Below are positions 40,709 through 49,132 of a stretch of DNA of 64,000 bases, one piece after another (the stretch's first letter is position 1; each line of letters starts with the position of its first letter). Made by a program: the position numbers and the translations under genes. Below the pieces are notes generated by a model. The model did not search any database. It saw nothing but the letters and a program-made list of their open reading frames with translations, and was not told the DNA's origin. The DNA is from Kineosporia corallincola (GTDB lineage Bacteria; Actinomycetota; Actinomycetes; Actinomycetales; Kineosporiaceae): contig NZ_JAHBAY010000016.1 in assembly GCF_018499875.1 (NCBI RefSeq), positions 150,673-214,672 of the forward strand, in the 5' to 3' direction.

Positions 40709-41749
40709 TCACGACCCCGCGGACAGCACCCGGCCGGCCTCGCGGGCGGCGCCCCGGTTGAGCACACCGGCCCGTGAGCCCGCCAGCTTGGCGCGGATGT
40801 GCTCGTCCACCGTGACGTCGGAGTACAGGGCCGGGTGCGCGTCGTCCACGAAGGCGGGCAGCGGCCCGACCACGGCCCCGGCGTCGCCGTCGAAGAAGTA
40901 GGCGGCCGAGCGCCTGCGGCGGATCGTGCCGTCGACGATCGGCGGCTTGACCCGGTGCAGGGTGGACAGCCACTGCTCGTTGGTGAGCCGCGTGGTCAGG
41001 TCGCCGAGGTTGATCAGCAGGGCGCCGTCGGCCGGGGAGACGTCGTGCCACTGCCCGCCGTGCAGCACCTGGAGCCCTTTGACCTGGTCGGCCCAGAGCA
41101 CGGTGACGATGCCGTAGTCGGTGTGCTCGCCCATGCCGATCAGGTCGTCGTCGACCTGCACCCGCAGGCCGCCGGGCAGCGCGTAGTTGTTCATGCGCAG
41201 CACCTCGATCGGGTGCCCGGCCAGCTCGTCGAAGAAGCCGGTGGGCAGGCCGAGGGCGTCTTCGAAGACGCGGGTCATGGTGCGGGCCACCCGGCCGGCC
41301 TCGGCCCGCCAGGCGTTCACCCGCTCGCGGAAACCGGGGACGTCGGGCCAGGTGTTCTCGGCGTAGTGGGTGGCGATCAGGTCGGTGCCGGGGTGGTCGG
41401 AGCAGCTCGACCCGACGTTGTAGGCCTCGAAGAAGTCTTTCATCCGGGTCTCGGACTGCACCCCCGCGCTCAGCGCCAGGCTCTCCGACCTCGGCGGGGT
41501 GTAGCCGCGGTTCTCGGCGGGCGGCCGCACCCAGCGTCTCTTGGTCTCCAGGGGCAGGCCGAACAGGTCGTCCAGGGCGCCGGCCAGGCCCCGGGCCGTG
41601 GCCGGGTCGACGCCGTGGCCCAGGATCTGGATGAAACCGACCTCGCGGCAGGCAATGTCGGTCTGCCGGGCGACGGCGGCCCGCTGCTGCGGCGTGCCGC
41701 CGGTGACGTAGGGGCCGATGTCGACGGACGGGACCTGGAACGGGCTCAC
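40709..41749 (-). CDS. 2-oxoglutarate/Fe(II)-dependent oxygenase, isopenicillin-N-synthase-like (346 aa)
   Basis: The GTG at 41749 (MSPFQVPSVDIGPYV) has GGAGGAGAAG upstream. N-terminal DIOX_N domain with GFIQILGHGVD. Iron ligands are His and Asp in GEHTDYG and the distal His in STLHRVKPP. The 2-oxoglutarate-binding Arg is in the RRRRSAAYFF stretch. The length and layout match plant-type and IPNS-type dioxygenases of actinobacteria. It is divergent from the aminobenzoate-type gene pair, so it could modify that product, but no operon link exists. Confidence 0.88.
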   Translation of the reverse strand: MSPFQVPSVDIGPYVTGGTPQQRAAVARQTDIACREVGFIQILGHGVDPATARGLAGALDDLFGLPLETKRRWVRPPAENRGYTPPRSESLALSAGVQSETRMKDFFEAYNVGSSCSDHPGTDLIATHYAENTWPDVPGFRERVNAWRAEAGRVARTMTRVFEDALGLPTGFFDELAGHPIEVLRMNNYALPGGLRVQVDDDLIGMGEHTDYGIVTVLWADQVKGLQVLHGGQWHDVSPADGALLINLGDLTTRLTNEQWLSTLHRVKPPIVDGTIRRRRSAAYFFDGDAGAVVGPLPAFVDDAHPALYSDVTVDEHIRAKLAGSRAGVLNRGAAREAGRVLSAGS

Positions 41750-41890
41750 GACTTCTCCTCCGGGCGGTGGGACGGGCAGCACGATAGTCGGCGGGTGTTG
41801 CCCCGAGGTTTCCTGATCCGGTTGTGATGAATGGGTCGCGGGAACGGCTGCGACACTGGTGTGGCCAGGCTGGTGAGCCGCCGGAAACGT

Positions 41891-42047
41891 TTGCCCGGGG
41901 CGGGTATCTGGGGTAAATTTCAGCGGGTTCTCGCCGGTCGCTGGCCGTCAACTCGGGGGGGTTGATGTTTTCACGCAGAGCTGATTTGCGGTGCAGCCAC
42001 ACGGAATTCGCTTGATCTGGCCGAAACTCCTGTGGACAGCGGAGTTT
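41891..42047 (+). promoter_or_regulatory. putative promoter and leader dyad of the aldolase/DHQ synthase II pair
   Basis: TTGCCC (41891-41896), 17 bases, TAAATT (41914-41919) form a good promoter. It predicts a leader of about 150 bases. Within the leader a perfect 7-bp inverted repeat, AAACTCC-N10-GGAGTTT (42024-42047), ends 14 bases before the ribosome-binding site GGGGAGAA. It could act as operator or as an RNA hairpin. Confidence 0.45.
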
Positions 42048-42075
42048 GGTGAACGGTGAACGGGGAGAATACTTC

Positions 42076-42888
42076 ATGAAAGACCTCAGGCTGCGCCGGA
42101 TTCTGCATCCCGGAACTGGCCGTACCGTCATCTGCCCGATGGACCACGGCGTGGCCCTCGGGCCGATCGCCGGGCTCACCGACCTGGAGGCCGCGGTCGC
42201 GCTCATCCGCGACCACGTCGACGCCGTGGTGGTGCACAAGGGACAGGTCGCGGCCATCGCCCGGCAGCTGGCGTCCAGCCCGGGCATCGCCGTCATCGTG
42301 CACCTGAACGCCTCGGTCGAGGGCAGCCCCAGTCATCCCGGCAAGGTGCTGGTCGCCAGCGTCGAGGAGGCGCTCAGCCTGGGGGCCGACGCGGTGTCGG
42401 TGCAGCTGAACCTCGGCTGCCCCGGTGACGACGAGATGCTGCGCAGTGTGGGGCAGGTCGTGCGCGAGTCGCAGCTGCTCGGCGTGCCGGTGCTCACCAT
42501 GACCTACCCGCAGGGGCCCGGGCTGCGCGCCGACTCGGTCGCCGACGTGGCGCACGTGGCACGGGTGGCGGCCGAGCTCGGGTCCGACCTGATCAAGGTG
42601 TCGGTGCCGCCGGAAGAAGACGCCGTGGCCCGCATCGTCGCCGGGGTCGGGGTGCCGGTGGTGGTGTCCGGCGGGCCGCGCCGGCCCGACCCGGCCCCGG
42701 TGCTCCGCTCGGTACAGTCGGCCGTGGCGGCGGGTGCCCGGGGAATTGCCCTGGGGCGCAACGTGTTCCAGCATCCTGATCCGGGGTGGATGGCGGCCCG
42801 GCTGCGCGCCGTGGTGCACGACCTGCCGGGGGCCCGGGCAGACGCCGTGCTGGACGTCGGCGCGCACCGGGTGCTGGCGCACCCCTGA
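42076..42888 (+). CDS. 2-amino-3,7-dideoxy-D-threo-hept-6-ulosonate synthase-type aldolase (270 aa)
   Basis: The ATG at 42076 (MKDLRLRRIL) follows GGGGAGAA. Class I aldolase of the DhnA/ADH-synthase group. ICPMDHGVALGP near the N-terminus, the proton donor region TMTYPQGPG, the Schiff-base Lys in SDLIKVSVPP, and the C-terminal phosphate site VVVSGGPR and GIALGRNVFQ. Family members condense aspartate semialdehyde with a C3 phosphate. In grixazone biosynthesis GriI joins it to dihydroxyacetone phosphate on the way to 3-amino-4-hydroxybenzoate; archaea use a relative for dehydroquinate. The next gene is the matching second enzyme, which supports this role. Confidence 0.87.
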   Translation: MKDLRLRRILHPGTGRTVICPMDHGVALGPIAGLTDLEAAVALIRDHVDAVVVHKGQVAAIARQLASSPGIAVIVHLNASVEGSPSHPGKVLVASVEEALSLGADAVSVQLNLGCPGDDEMLRSVGQVVRESQLLGVPVLTMTYPQGPGLRADSVADVAHVARVAAELGSDLIKVSVPPEEDAVARIVAGVGVPVVVSGGPRRPDPAPVLRSVQSAVAAGARGIALGRNVFQHPDPGWMAARLRAVVHDLPGARADAVLDVGAHRVLAHP

Positions 42889-43025
42889 CGCGTCCCTGCG
42901 ACGTGTCCTCCTGACGTGTCCTCCTGACGTGTCCCTGTGCGCCATCCCGTGACGCGTGCCTGTGACGCCCTCCCGTGACGCGTGCCTGTGACGCCATCCC
43001 CTGACGTGTCCCTTGAAGCACCCCT
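42889..43025. repeat. degenerate tandem GC-rich repeats between the two genes
   Basis: Units of the type (C/G)TGACG(T/C)G(T/C)(C/G)CC recur about nine times. The best block is a 27-base unit (GTGACGCGTGCCTGTGACGCC plus a short tail) present twice in tandem at about 42949-43001. The repeats fill the 163-bp gap between the aldolase and DHQ synthase II genes. They are too irregular and closely packed for a CRISPR array. They may be a slippage product. Confidence 0.65.
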
Positions 43026-43051
43026 GATGCGCCCCGAGAGGACGAACCGAG

Positions 43052-44248
43052 ATGACGATCAGCGAGACAGCCATCAGCGAGACGACCGTCGGCGAGCCGG
43101 TGCACCGGGCCGAACGGGCCGCCGGGCGCGGCGGGCAGGAGGCGTGGCTGTGGGTCGACGAGCGCACCGGCACCGCCGCCCTCGACCGGGCGGCGCAGAC
43201 CGGATACGTCACGTTCCTCAGCACCCTGGCCGGGCTCGACGTGCTGGGCGGCTACCAGCTGCCGCAGCGGGCGTCGGTCGCCGTGGTGATCGACTCGGCC
43301 GGGCAGCTGCCCGCCGTGCTGGAGCACCCGGCCACCCGCGACCGGCTGGCCTACGTGGTGGCCGCGAACATCGACGCGCTGCCCGGTGACGCCTACGACG
43401 GTGCGGTCGGCCTGCTGGAGCGGGTCGACGACCACGACACGCTGATGCGCGTGGTCGATCGCCTGGGCACGGTCGACCTGGTGGCCATCAGCTTCCGCGA
43501 CCCCACCAACATCCCGCTGGAACTGGTGCTGGCCGAGGCACAGAGCTCACGCACCCGGGTGGCCAAGATCGTCGACAGCACCGACGACGGCGTGGTCAGC
43601 CTGATGACGATGGAGGCGGGCGCCGACGTCGTGGTGCTGCGTGGCGGCGACGTCGCCGACATCACCACGCTGGCCGGCACGGTCGCCGACGCCGCCGTGC
43701 AGAGCATCGACCTGCGCCCGGCCACCGTGACGGCGGTGACGCACTGCCCGATGGGAACCCGGGTGTGCGTCGACACCACCTCGGCGCTCGGGCGCGACGA
43801 GGGCATGATCCTCGGCTCCACCTCGTCCGGCGGCCTGGTCACCTGTAGCGAGACCCACCACCTGCCCTACATGAACCTGCGGCCGTTCCGGGTGAACGCC
43901 GGGGCGCTGCACCTGTACGTGTGGGGGCCCGACGACCGGGCCGTCTACCTGAGCGACCTGCGCGCCGGCTCGCAGGTGCTGGCGGTCGACACGGCCGGGC
44001 GCACCCGCACGGTCACGGTGGGGCGGATCAAGATCGAGCGCCGGCCGCTGCTGCTGATCGAGGCCGAGATCGACGGGCGGCCGGTCAACACGTTCATCCA
44101 GGACGACTGGCACGTGCGGATGATGGGCTCCCAGGGCGAGATCCGGCCGTCCAGCGAGATCGCCGTCGGCGACCAGCTGCTCGGCCACCTCGACACCCCG
44201 GGCCGGCACGTCGGCATCCGGATCGAGGAGACCATCGAGGAGCGCTGA
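43052..44248 (+). CDS. 3-dehydroquinate synthase II-family protein (398 aa)
   Basis: Archaeal-type DHQ synthase, AroB'/GriH family, unrelated to the classic AroB. Signatures: EGMILGSTSSGGLVTCSETHHLPYM, RPFRVNAGALHLYVW, YLSDLRAGSQVLAVD and GRIKIERRPLLLIEAE. In grixazone-type clusters GriH turns the GriI product into 3-amino-4-hydroxybenzoate; in archaea the enzyme makes 3-dehydroquinate by oxidative deamination. Pairing with the aldolase 163 bp upstream shows that the complete two-step route is present. The first 30 residues (MTISETAISETTVGEP) are a variable extension. The ATG at 43052 follows GAGAGGAC. Confidence 0.88.
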   Translation: MTISETAISETTVGEPVHRAERAAGRGGQEAWLWVDERTGTAALDRAAQTGYVTFLSTLAGLDVLGGYQLPQRASVAVVIDSAGQLPAVLEHPATRDRLAYVVAANIDALPGDAYDGAVGLLERVDDHDTLMRVVDRLGTVDLVAISFRDPTNIPLELVLAEAQSSRTRVAKIVDSTDDGVVSLMTMEAGADVVVLRGGDVADITTLAGTVADAAVQSIDLRPATVTAVTHCPMGTRVCVDTTSALGRDEGMILGSTSSGGLVTCSETHHLPYMNLRPFRVNAGALHLYVWGPDDRAVYLSDLRAGSQVLAVDTAGRTRTVTVGRIKIERRPLLLIEAEIDGRPVNTFIQDDWHVRMMGSQGEIRPSSEIAVGDQLLGHLDTPGRHVGIRIEETIEER

Positions 44249-44312
44249 GCCGATCCTGCCCCCAGGACGGGTGGCTCAAGTGCCGCACCCGCCCTGCCGA
44301 TCACTTCCGACC

Positions 44313-46988
44313 ATGAGCGACGAGTCCCACGGAGGGGACCACGACGGGGACGGCGGCGGGAACGCCGGCAGCTCCCGGGCACGCGGTCGGCTGATTGCCC
44401 AGCTGGCCGTGTTCGGGGCGATGGTGGCCGCCGTGGTGGTGCTGCAACAACGCCTTTCGGGCTACCCGTGGCACCGGCTGCACGACGATCTGGCCGCCCT
44501 CGGCGCCCGGCCGCTGGTGCTCGCCCTGCTGGCCACGGCGCTGTCGTACTCGATCATGATCTGCTACGACGCCCTCGCCCTGGACTACGTCGAGCACGCC
44601 ATGCCGATCCGCCGCTACGCCGCGGCCTCGTTCGTGGCCACCGCGTTCGGCAACACCCTCGGCGCCTCGGCCGTGGTCGGCGCCGCCCTGCGGGCCCGGG
44701 TGTACTCCGCCTGGGGGCTGCCCGCCTTCGCGATCACCCGGGTCACCGGGTTCAACCTGGTCACGCTCAGCCTGGGCAGCTCGGTGCTGATCGCCGTCGG
44801 CCTGGCCTGGGGGCCGTCCGCGGTGCTGTCCTGGCTGCCGTTCGGCCGCGTGGTGTCCATGCTGCTCGCGGCCCTGCTGCTGGGCGGCGTCGCTGGATAC
44901 GTGCTCTGGTGCGGCGCGCACAAGAACCCGGTGACGGTGCGGGACTGGCGGATCGACCGCCCCACCCGCTGGATGGCCGCCACCCAGCTCGTCGTGTCGG
45001 TGATCGAGTGGCTGACCATGGCCGCCGTGCTCTACGCGCTGCTGCCCGCCGGGCACGGCCTGGCCTTCGCCCCGTTCGCCGTGCTGTTCGTGCTGGCCAC
45101 CACCCTCGGCCTGCTCAGCAACGTGCCCGGCGGCCTGGGCGTGGTGGAGGCCGTGCTGGTGCTGGCCCTGTCCTCCGACGAGCCCTCCACCGGCCTGGTC
45201 ACCGCGCTGGTCGCCTACCGCCTCGTCTACTACCTGATCCCGCTCGCCCTGGCCGCCGTGGTGCTGGCCGGGCTGGAGGCCCGCCGCCACCCCGACCGCA
45301 CGAGCAACCTGGTGCGGGCGGCCGGCGTGCTCACCCCGTCCCTGCTGGCCGTCCTGCTCGTGGTGCACGGCGGCATCATGATCGTCACCGGTGAGCTGCT
45401 GCTGGGCGGCCCGCCGTCGTCGCTCAGCGCCTTCACCGCCAGCCTGGTCGGCGTCGGCATCCTGCTGCTGGCCCGCGGCCTGCACCGCCGCCTGCGCGGC
45501 GCCTGGGCCCTGACCCTGCTCGTGCTCACCGTTTTCGCCGCCACCCACCGCAGCTTCCTGGCCGTGGCCGCGGTGGCGCTCGCGGTGCTCCTGCTGCTGG
45601 CCCGGCGGGCCTTCAACCGGAGCACCGCGGTGCTGACCGGCCCGCGCAACTGGATCTGGCCGGCCGTGCTGGCCGGGGTCGCCGCCCTGCTGTGGTGGCG
45701 CGCCGCCTGGCTCGACCCGGGCCCGGGCGAGCAGCCCTGGCCCTCCGCCATGACCGGCGACGGGCCGGCCCTGTCCCGGCTGGCCCTGGCCGCCGCCGTG
45801 CTGGCCCTGATCGTCGCCGGCACCCGCCTCCAGGTGCCCGACGCCGGGGCGTCCATCGCCTCGGTCCCCGACCTGGAACGCGCCGTGCCGGTGCTGGCCC
45901 GCGCCAGCCACGGCAACGCCTCGCTGCTGTGGACCGGCGACAAGCAGCTGCTGTTCTCGTCCGGGGGTGACGCCCTGCTGATGTACCGGGTGCAGGGCCG
46001 CAGCTGGGTGGTGATGGGCGACCCGGTGGGCGACCCGGGCCAGTTCGGCGAGCTGGTGCGCAGGTTCCTCGACCTGTGCGACAGCCGCTGCGGGCGGCCG
46101 GTGTTCTACTGCGTGCGCGACGACCTGGCCGGCCTCTACCGCGAACACGGCCTGGCCCTGGTCAAACTCGGCGAGGAGGCGATGATCCCGCTGGCCGGTT
46201 TCGCGATGACCGGCTCGCGCCGGGCCAAGCTGCGCAGCGAGTGCCGGGCCAGTGCCCGGGCCGGGGTGGTGGTCGAGATCGTCGAGGGCGAGCGGCTGGC
46301 CGCGGTGCTGCCCCAGCTGCGCGAGGTGTCGGACCGGTGGCTCGACGACCGTCGCACCCAGGAGAAGTCGTTCTCGCTGGGCGCCTTCGACGAGGACTAC
46401 GTGGCACGGTTCCCGGTGGCGGTGGCCAGCATCGACGACCGGGTGGTGGCCTTCGCGTCGCTGTGGACCAGCGGTGCCCGGCACGAGGTGAAGGTGGACC
46501 TGATGCGCCGCTGCCCCGAGGCACCGCGCACGGTGATGACCCACATGTTCGTCGAGTCGATGACCTGGGCCCGGGAGAACGGCTACGACACCTTCAACAT
46601 CGGCATGGCACCGCTGTCCGGGTTGCGCACCGACGGCACCGGCTCGTTCTGGGAACGGGTGGGCCACGTGCTGTGGACCCACGGCGAGCACTTCTACAAC
46701 TTCCAGGGCCTGCGCCAGTTCAAGGAACGCTTCGACCCGTCCTGGGAGACCCGCTACGTCGCCTCGCTGGGCGGCCCGGCGCTGCCGGTGATGATGCTCG
46801 ACGTGGCGGTACTGGTGGCCGGTGGCGTGCGCGGCATGGTGCCGCACCTGCACAAACTGCCGGTGCCCCGGGAGAAACCGGCCGCCGTGCCGCACCCACG
46901 CGACCCGCGCGACCCGCACGGCCCGCACAACAGGGACACCCAGGACGACCGGCTGCCCGCCGCCCCGGGGAGCGCCGGGAGGCTGTGA
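44313..46988 (+). CDS. mprF: MprF-type phosphatidylglycerol aminoacyltransferase/flippase (891 aa)
   Basis: The N-terminal two thirds hold about 13 or more membrane helices: the flippase domain (AVFGAMVAAVVVLQQR onward, with NTLGASAVVGAALRARVY and LLSNVPGGLGVVEA). The C-terminal 330 residues are the cytosolic LPG synthase: a GNAT-like tandem with FSSGGDALLMYRVQGRSWVVMGDPVGD, DDRRTQEKSFSLGAFDEDY, and FNIGMAPLSGL plus FNFQGLRQFKERFDPSWETRY. It transfers Lys or Ala from tRNA to phosphatidylglycerol and flips the product, lowering surface charge and cationic-peptide sensitivity. A GTG at 44271 is an alternative start. The next gene, a hydrolase, begins five bases after the stop. Confidence 0.93.
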   Translation: MSDESHGGDHDGDGGGNAGSSRARGRLIAQLAVFGAMVAAVVVLQQRLSGYPWHRLHDDLAALGARPLVLALLATALSYSIMICYDALALDYVEHAMPIRRYAAASFVATAFGNTLGASAVVGAALRARVYSAWGLPAFAITRVTGFNLVTLSLGSSVLIAVGLAWGPSAVLSWLPFGRVVSMLLAALLLGGVAGYVLWCGAHKNPVTVRDWRIDRPTRWMAATQLVVSVIEWLTMAAVLYALLPAGHGLAFAPFAVLFVLATTLGLLSNVPGGLGVVEAVLVLALSSDEPSTGLVTALVAYRLVYYLIPLALAAVVLAGLEARRHPDRTSNLVRAAGVLTPSLLAVLLVVHGGIMIVTGELLLGGPPSSLSAFTASLVGVGILLLARGLHRRLRGAWALTLLVLTVFAATHRSFLAVAAVALAVLLLLARRAFNRSTAVLTGPRNWIWPAVLAGVAALLWWRAAWLDPGPGEQPWPSAMTGDGPALSRLALAAAVLALIVAGTRLQVPDAGASIASVPDLERAVPVLARASHGNASLLWTGDKQLLFSSGGDALLMYRVQGRSWVVMGDPVGDPGQFGELVRRFLDLCDSRCGRPVFYCVRDDLAGLYREHGLALVKLGEEAMIPLAGFAMTGSRRAKLRSECRASARAGVVVEIVEGERLAAVLPQLREVSDRWLDDRRTQEKSFSLGAFDEDYVARFPVAVASIDDRVVAFASLWTSGARHEVKVDLMRRCPEAPRTVMTHMFVESMTWARENGYDTFNIGMAPLSGLRTDGTGSFWERVGHVLWTHGEHFYNFQGLRQFKERFDPSWETRYVASLGGPALPVMMLDVAVLVAGGVRGMVPHLHKLPVPREKPAAVPHPRDPRDPHGPHNRDTQDDRLPAAPGSAGRL

Positions 46989-46992
46989 GCCG

Positions 46993-48201
46993 ATGATCCG
47001 CGCGCTCCAGGAGACGGCCGTCGGCGCGCTCGCGCACGCCCTGGCCCGACGGCAGGGGTTCGTGGTGCGGCGCCCGGTCGTGCCGGACCGCTCCGGCACC
47101 TTCCCGCTCTCGGCCGTGCGCACCGGGCCGCCGGGACGGCTGCCGGTGCTGATCGTTCCCGGTGGTCCCGGGCTCGGGTCGGTGGTGCCCTACGCGAACC
47201 TGCGCTCGACCGCCACCCGGCTGGGCCTGCACGTGATCATGGCCGAGCACCGCGGTGTGGGCCTGTCCCGCGGCGACGGCCGGGGCGGCGACCTGCCGGT
47301 GGAGGCGGTCACCGTGCAGGCCGCCGCCGACGACCTGGCGGCGGTGCTGGACCGGGCCGGGCAGAGCCGTGCCGTGGTCTACGGCAACTCGTACGGCAGC
47401 TATCTGGCGCAGGTGTTCGCGGCGCGGCACCCCGACCGGGTGGCGGCGATGGTGCTGGACTCGCCGCTGCTGTCGGTGGAGGACGATCTCGCGGTCACCC
47501 GGAGCTACCGGCGTCGGCTGCTGTGGGACGGCGAGGACCCGGCCCTCGCGGCGGTGGCCGCGGCGGTGCGCGGGCTGGCCGCCACCGGGGTGCCGATGGC
47601 CGAGCTCAGCCAGGTGGTGCAGGTGATGTTCGAGTTCGCCGGGCCGCGGGCGCTGCTGCGGTTGCTGCTGGCCCGGCGCCGGGGCCGCGCGGGGGCGCTG
47701 TGGCGGCAGATCGGCCGGCTGGGGGAGGGAGACCTCCAGGGCCGGGGCGTGCCGTACGTGATGGAACCCGACCTGGTGGCCGGGATCGCGCACGGCGAGC
47801 TGAGATTCGGCATCGGACCGGACGGCGGGCCGCTCGACCCGCAGCTGCCGTTCGCCGAGGCGGCCGTGCGCCGCCCCTACTGCGGCGAGCCCTTCGACCT
47901 GCCCGCCCACCTGCCCGGTCTGCGGCGTCCCCTGGTGGTGATCTCCGGCGACCGCGACCTGCGCACGCCGCGGCCGGTGGCCGAGCGGCTGGTGCGCCTG
48001 GCGCCCGACGCGGTGCTGGTGCCGCTGCACGGCACGGGCCACAGTGCCCTCGACGCGCACCAGCTCGCCGCCCTGCACGTGGCCCGCGCGGTGGTGGCCG
48101 GCAACGCGCGGCGTCTGCCCGCCCAGGCCGGCCGGCTGTCGGCGCTGCCCCGCCGGGGCCCGTCGCACCGTCTCGGGCAGGTGCTGCGCGCGGTGGTCTG
48201 A
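46993..48201 (+). CDS. S33-type alpha/beta hydrolase coupled to MprF (402 aa)
   Basis: Proline-iminopeptidase/tripeptidyl-aminopeptidase-like. Oxyanion segment IVPGGPGLGS; nucleophile YGNSYGSYLAQ (Ser near residue 135); acid in VISGDRDLRTP; His in LHGTGHSAL. There is no signal peptide. It sits five bases after mprF and is surely cotranscribed. In Pseudomonas an alanyl-PG hydrolase is encoded next to an MprF-type enzyme, so a role in removing the amino acid from lipid, or from a peptide, is plausible here by analogy. Confidence 0.87.
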   Translation: MIRALQETAVGALAHALARRQGFVVRRPVVPDRSGTFPLSAVRTGPPGRLPVLIVPGGPGLGSVVPYANLRSTATRLGLHVIMAEHRGVGLSRGDGRGGDLPVEAVTVQAAADDLAAVLDRAGQSRAVVYGNSYGSYLAQVFAARHPDRVAAMVLDSPLLSVEDDLAVTRSYRRRLLWDGEDPALAAVAAAVRGLAATGVPMAELSQVVQVMFEFAGPRALLRLLLARRRGRAGALWRQIGRLGEGDLQGRGVPYVMEPDLVAGIAHGELRFGIGPDGGPLDPQLPFAEAAVRRPYCGEPFDLPAHLPGLRRPLVVISGDRDLRTPRPVAERLVRLAPDAVLVPLHGTGHSALDAHQLAALHVARAVVAGNARRLPAQAGRLSALPRRGPSHRLGQVLRAVV

Positions 48202-48393
48202 GCGGCGCGGGCGCACCGGGAGGAGCCGGTTCCTGAGTGTGCTCCCGGCAATTCATGGCTCCCACGGGTTGTCGGTATCGCCGACGGGACCTAGTGTGCG
48301 AGAAGTCTTTGAATGAAGGAGCCGGTCTTTCCTGATGCTTGTCAACAGCGTGTCCCGAACCGATCACGCAGACCGCCGAACCGGTCCGCGGCG

Positions 48394-49125
48394 ATGAGGC
48401 TCGAGATCGCCGTCACCGGTCCCGCCGGGGCGCGGGCCGCCGCCGCGCACGGCGCCGACCGGGTCGAACTGTGCAGTGCCCTGGAACTGGGCGGCCTCAC
48501 GCCGTCGGCCGGGCTGGTCGAGTCGGTGCTCACCGCCGGGCTTCCGGTGCACGTGCTGATCCGTTGCCGCCCGGGCGATTTCGTCTTCTCCGAAGACGAG
48601 GTCGAGCTGATGACCCGGGACGTCGCCCGGCTGGTGGAGCAGGGCGTCTCCGGGGTCGTCGTGGGTGCGCTCACCCCCGACGGCGCCGTCGACAAGGCCG
48701 CCCTGTCGCGCTGGGTGAACGCGGCCGACGACCGGGTGGAGGTCACCTTCCACCGCGCCGTCGACCGCACCGCCAACCCCGCGGCGTCCGTGGTCTCGAT
48801 CGCCTCCTCCGGCATCAGCCGGGTGCTCAGCTCCGGCGGCGCCGCCCGCGCCGGTGACGGCGCCGGGGAACTCACCCGGATGCGGCTGGCCGCACCCGAA
48901 CTCGGCATCACGGCCGGTGGCGGTGTGCGGGTGGAAGACATCGGCCGGCTGACCGGGGCCGGGGTGGAGGGAATCCACCTGTCGGCCAAGCGCATCGTCA
49001 CCGTCCCCGGGGAAACCGGTGTGCGGCTGGGTGTCTCGGACGACGGCGGGCACTGGGACACCGACCCCGAGCTGGTGGCCGCGGCCCGGGCCGAGCTGGA
49101 CGCCGCCCTGCGGCCCACCGGCTGA
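48394..49125 (+). CDS. cutC: CutC-family protein (243 aa)
   Basis: TIM-barrel protein linked to copper homeostasis. Typical N-terminus LEIAVTGPAGARAAAAHGADRVELCSALELGGLTPS; then VHVLIRCRPGDFVFS and VTFHRAVDRT; the C-terminal phosphate-binding-like stretch is ITAGGGVRVEDI. The length is usual. The ATG at 48394 is chosen at the family N-terminus; the frame extends to 48313 without support. Its biochemical activity is not settled in the literature as I know it. Confidence 0.88.
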   Translation: MRLEIAVTGPAGARAAAAHGADRVELCSALELGGLTPSAGLVESVLTAGLPVHVLIRCRPGDFVFSEDEVELMTRDVARLVEQGVSGVVVGALTPDGAVDKAALSRWVNAADDRVEVTFHRAVDRTANPAASVVSIASSGISRVLSSGGAARAGDGAGELTRMRLAAPELGITAGGGVRVEDIGRLTGAGVEGIHLSAKRIVTVPGETGVRLGVSDDGGHWDTDPELVAAARAELDAALRPTG

Positions 49126-49132
49126 GTCCCGG

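Noticed and set aside
42889..43025. CRISPR-like array
   Set aside because: Repeats are short, irregular and without unique spacers of constant size; no cas genes are nearby.
44301..47123. Minus-strand open frame of 940 codons opposite mprF
   Set aside because: Composition is His/Gln/Gly-rich and lacks motifs; mprF on the other strand has clear family signatures.
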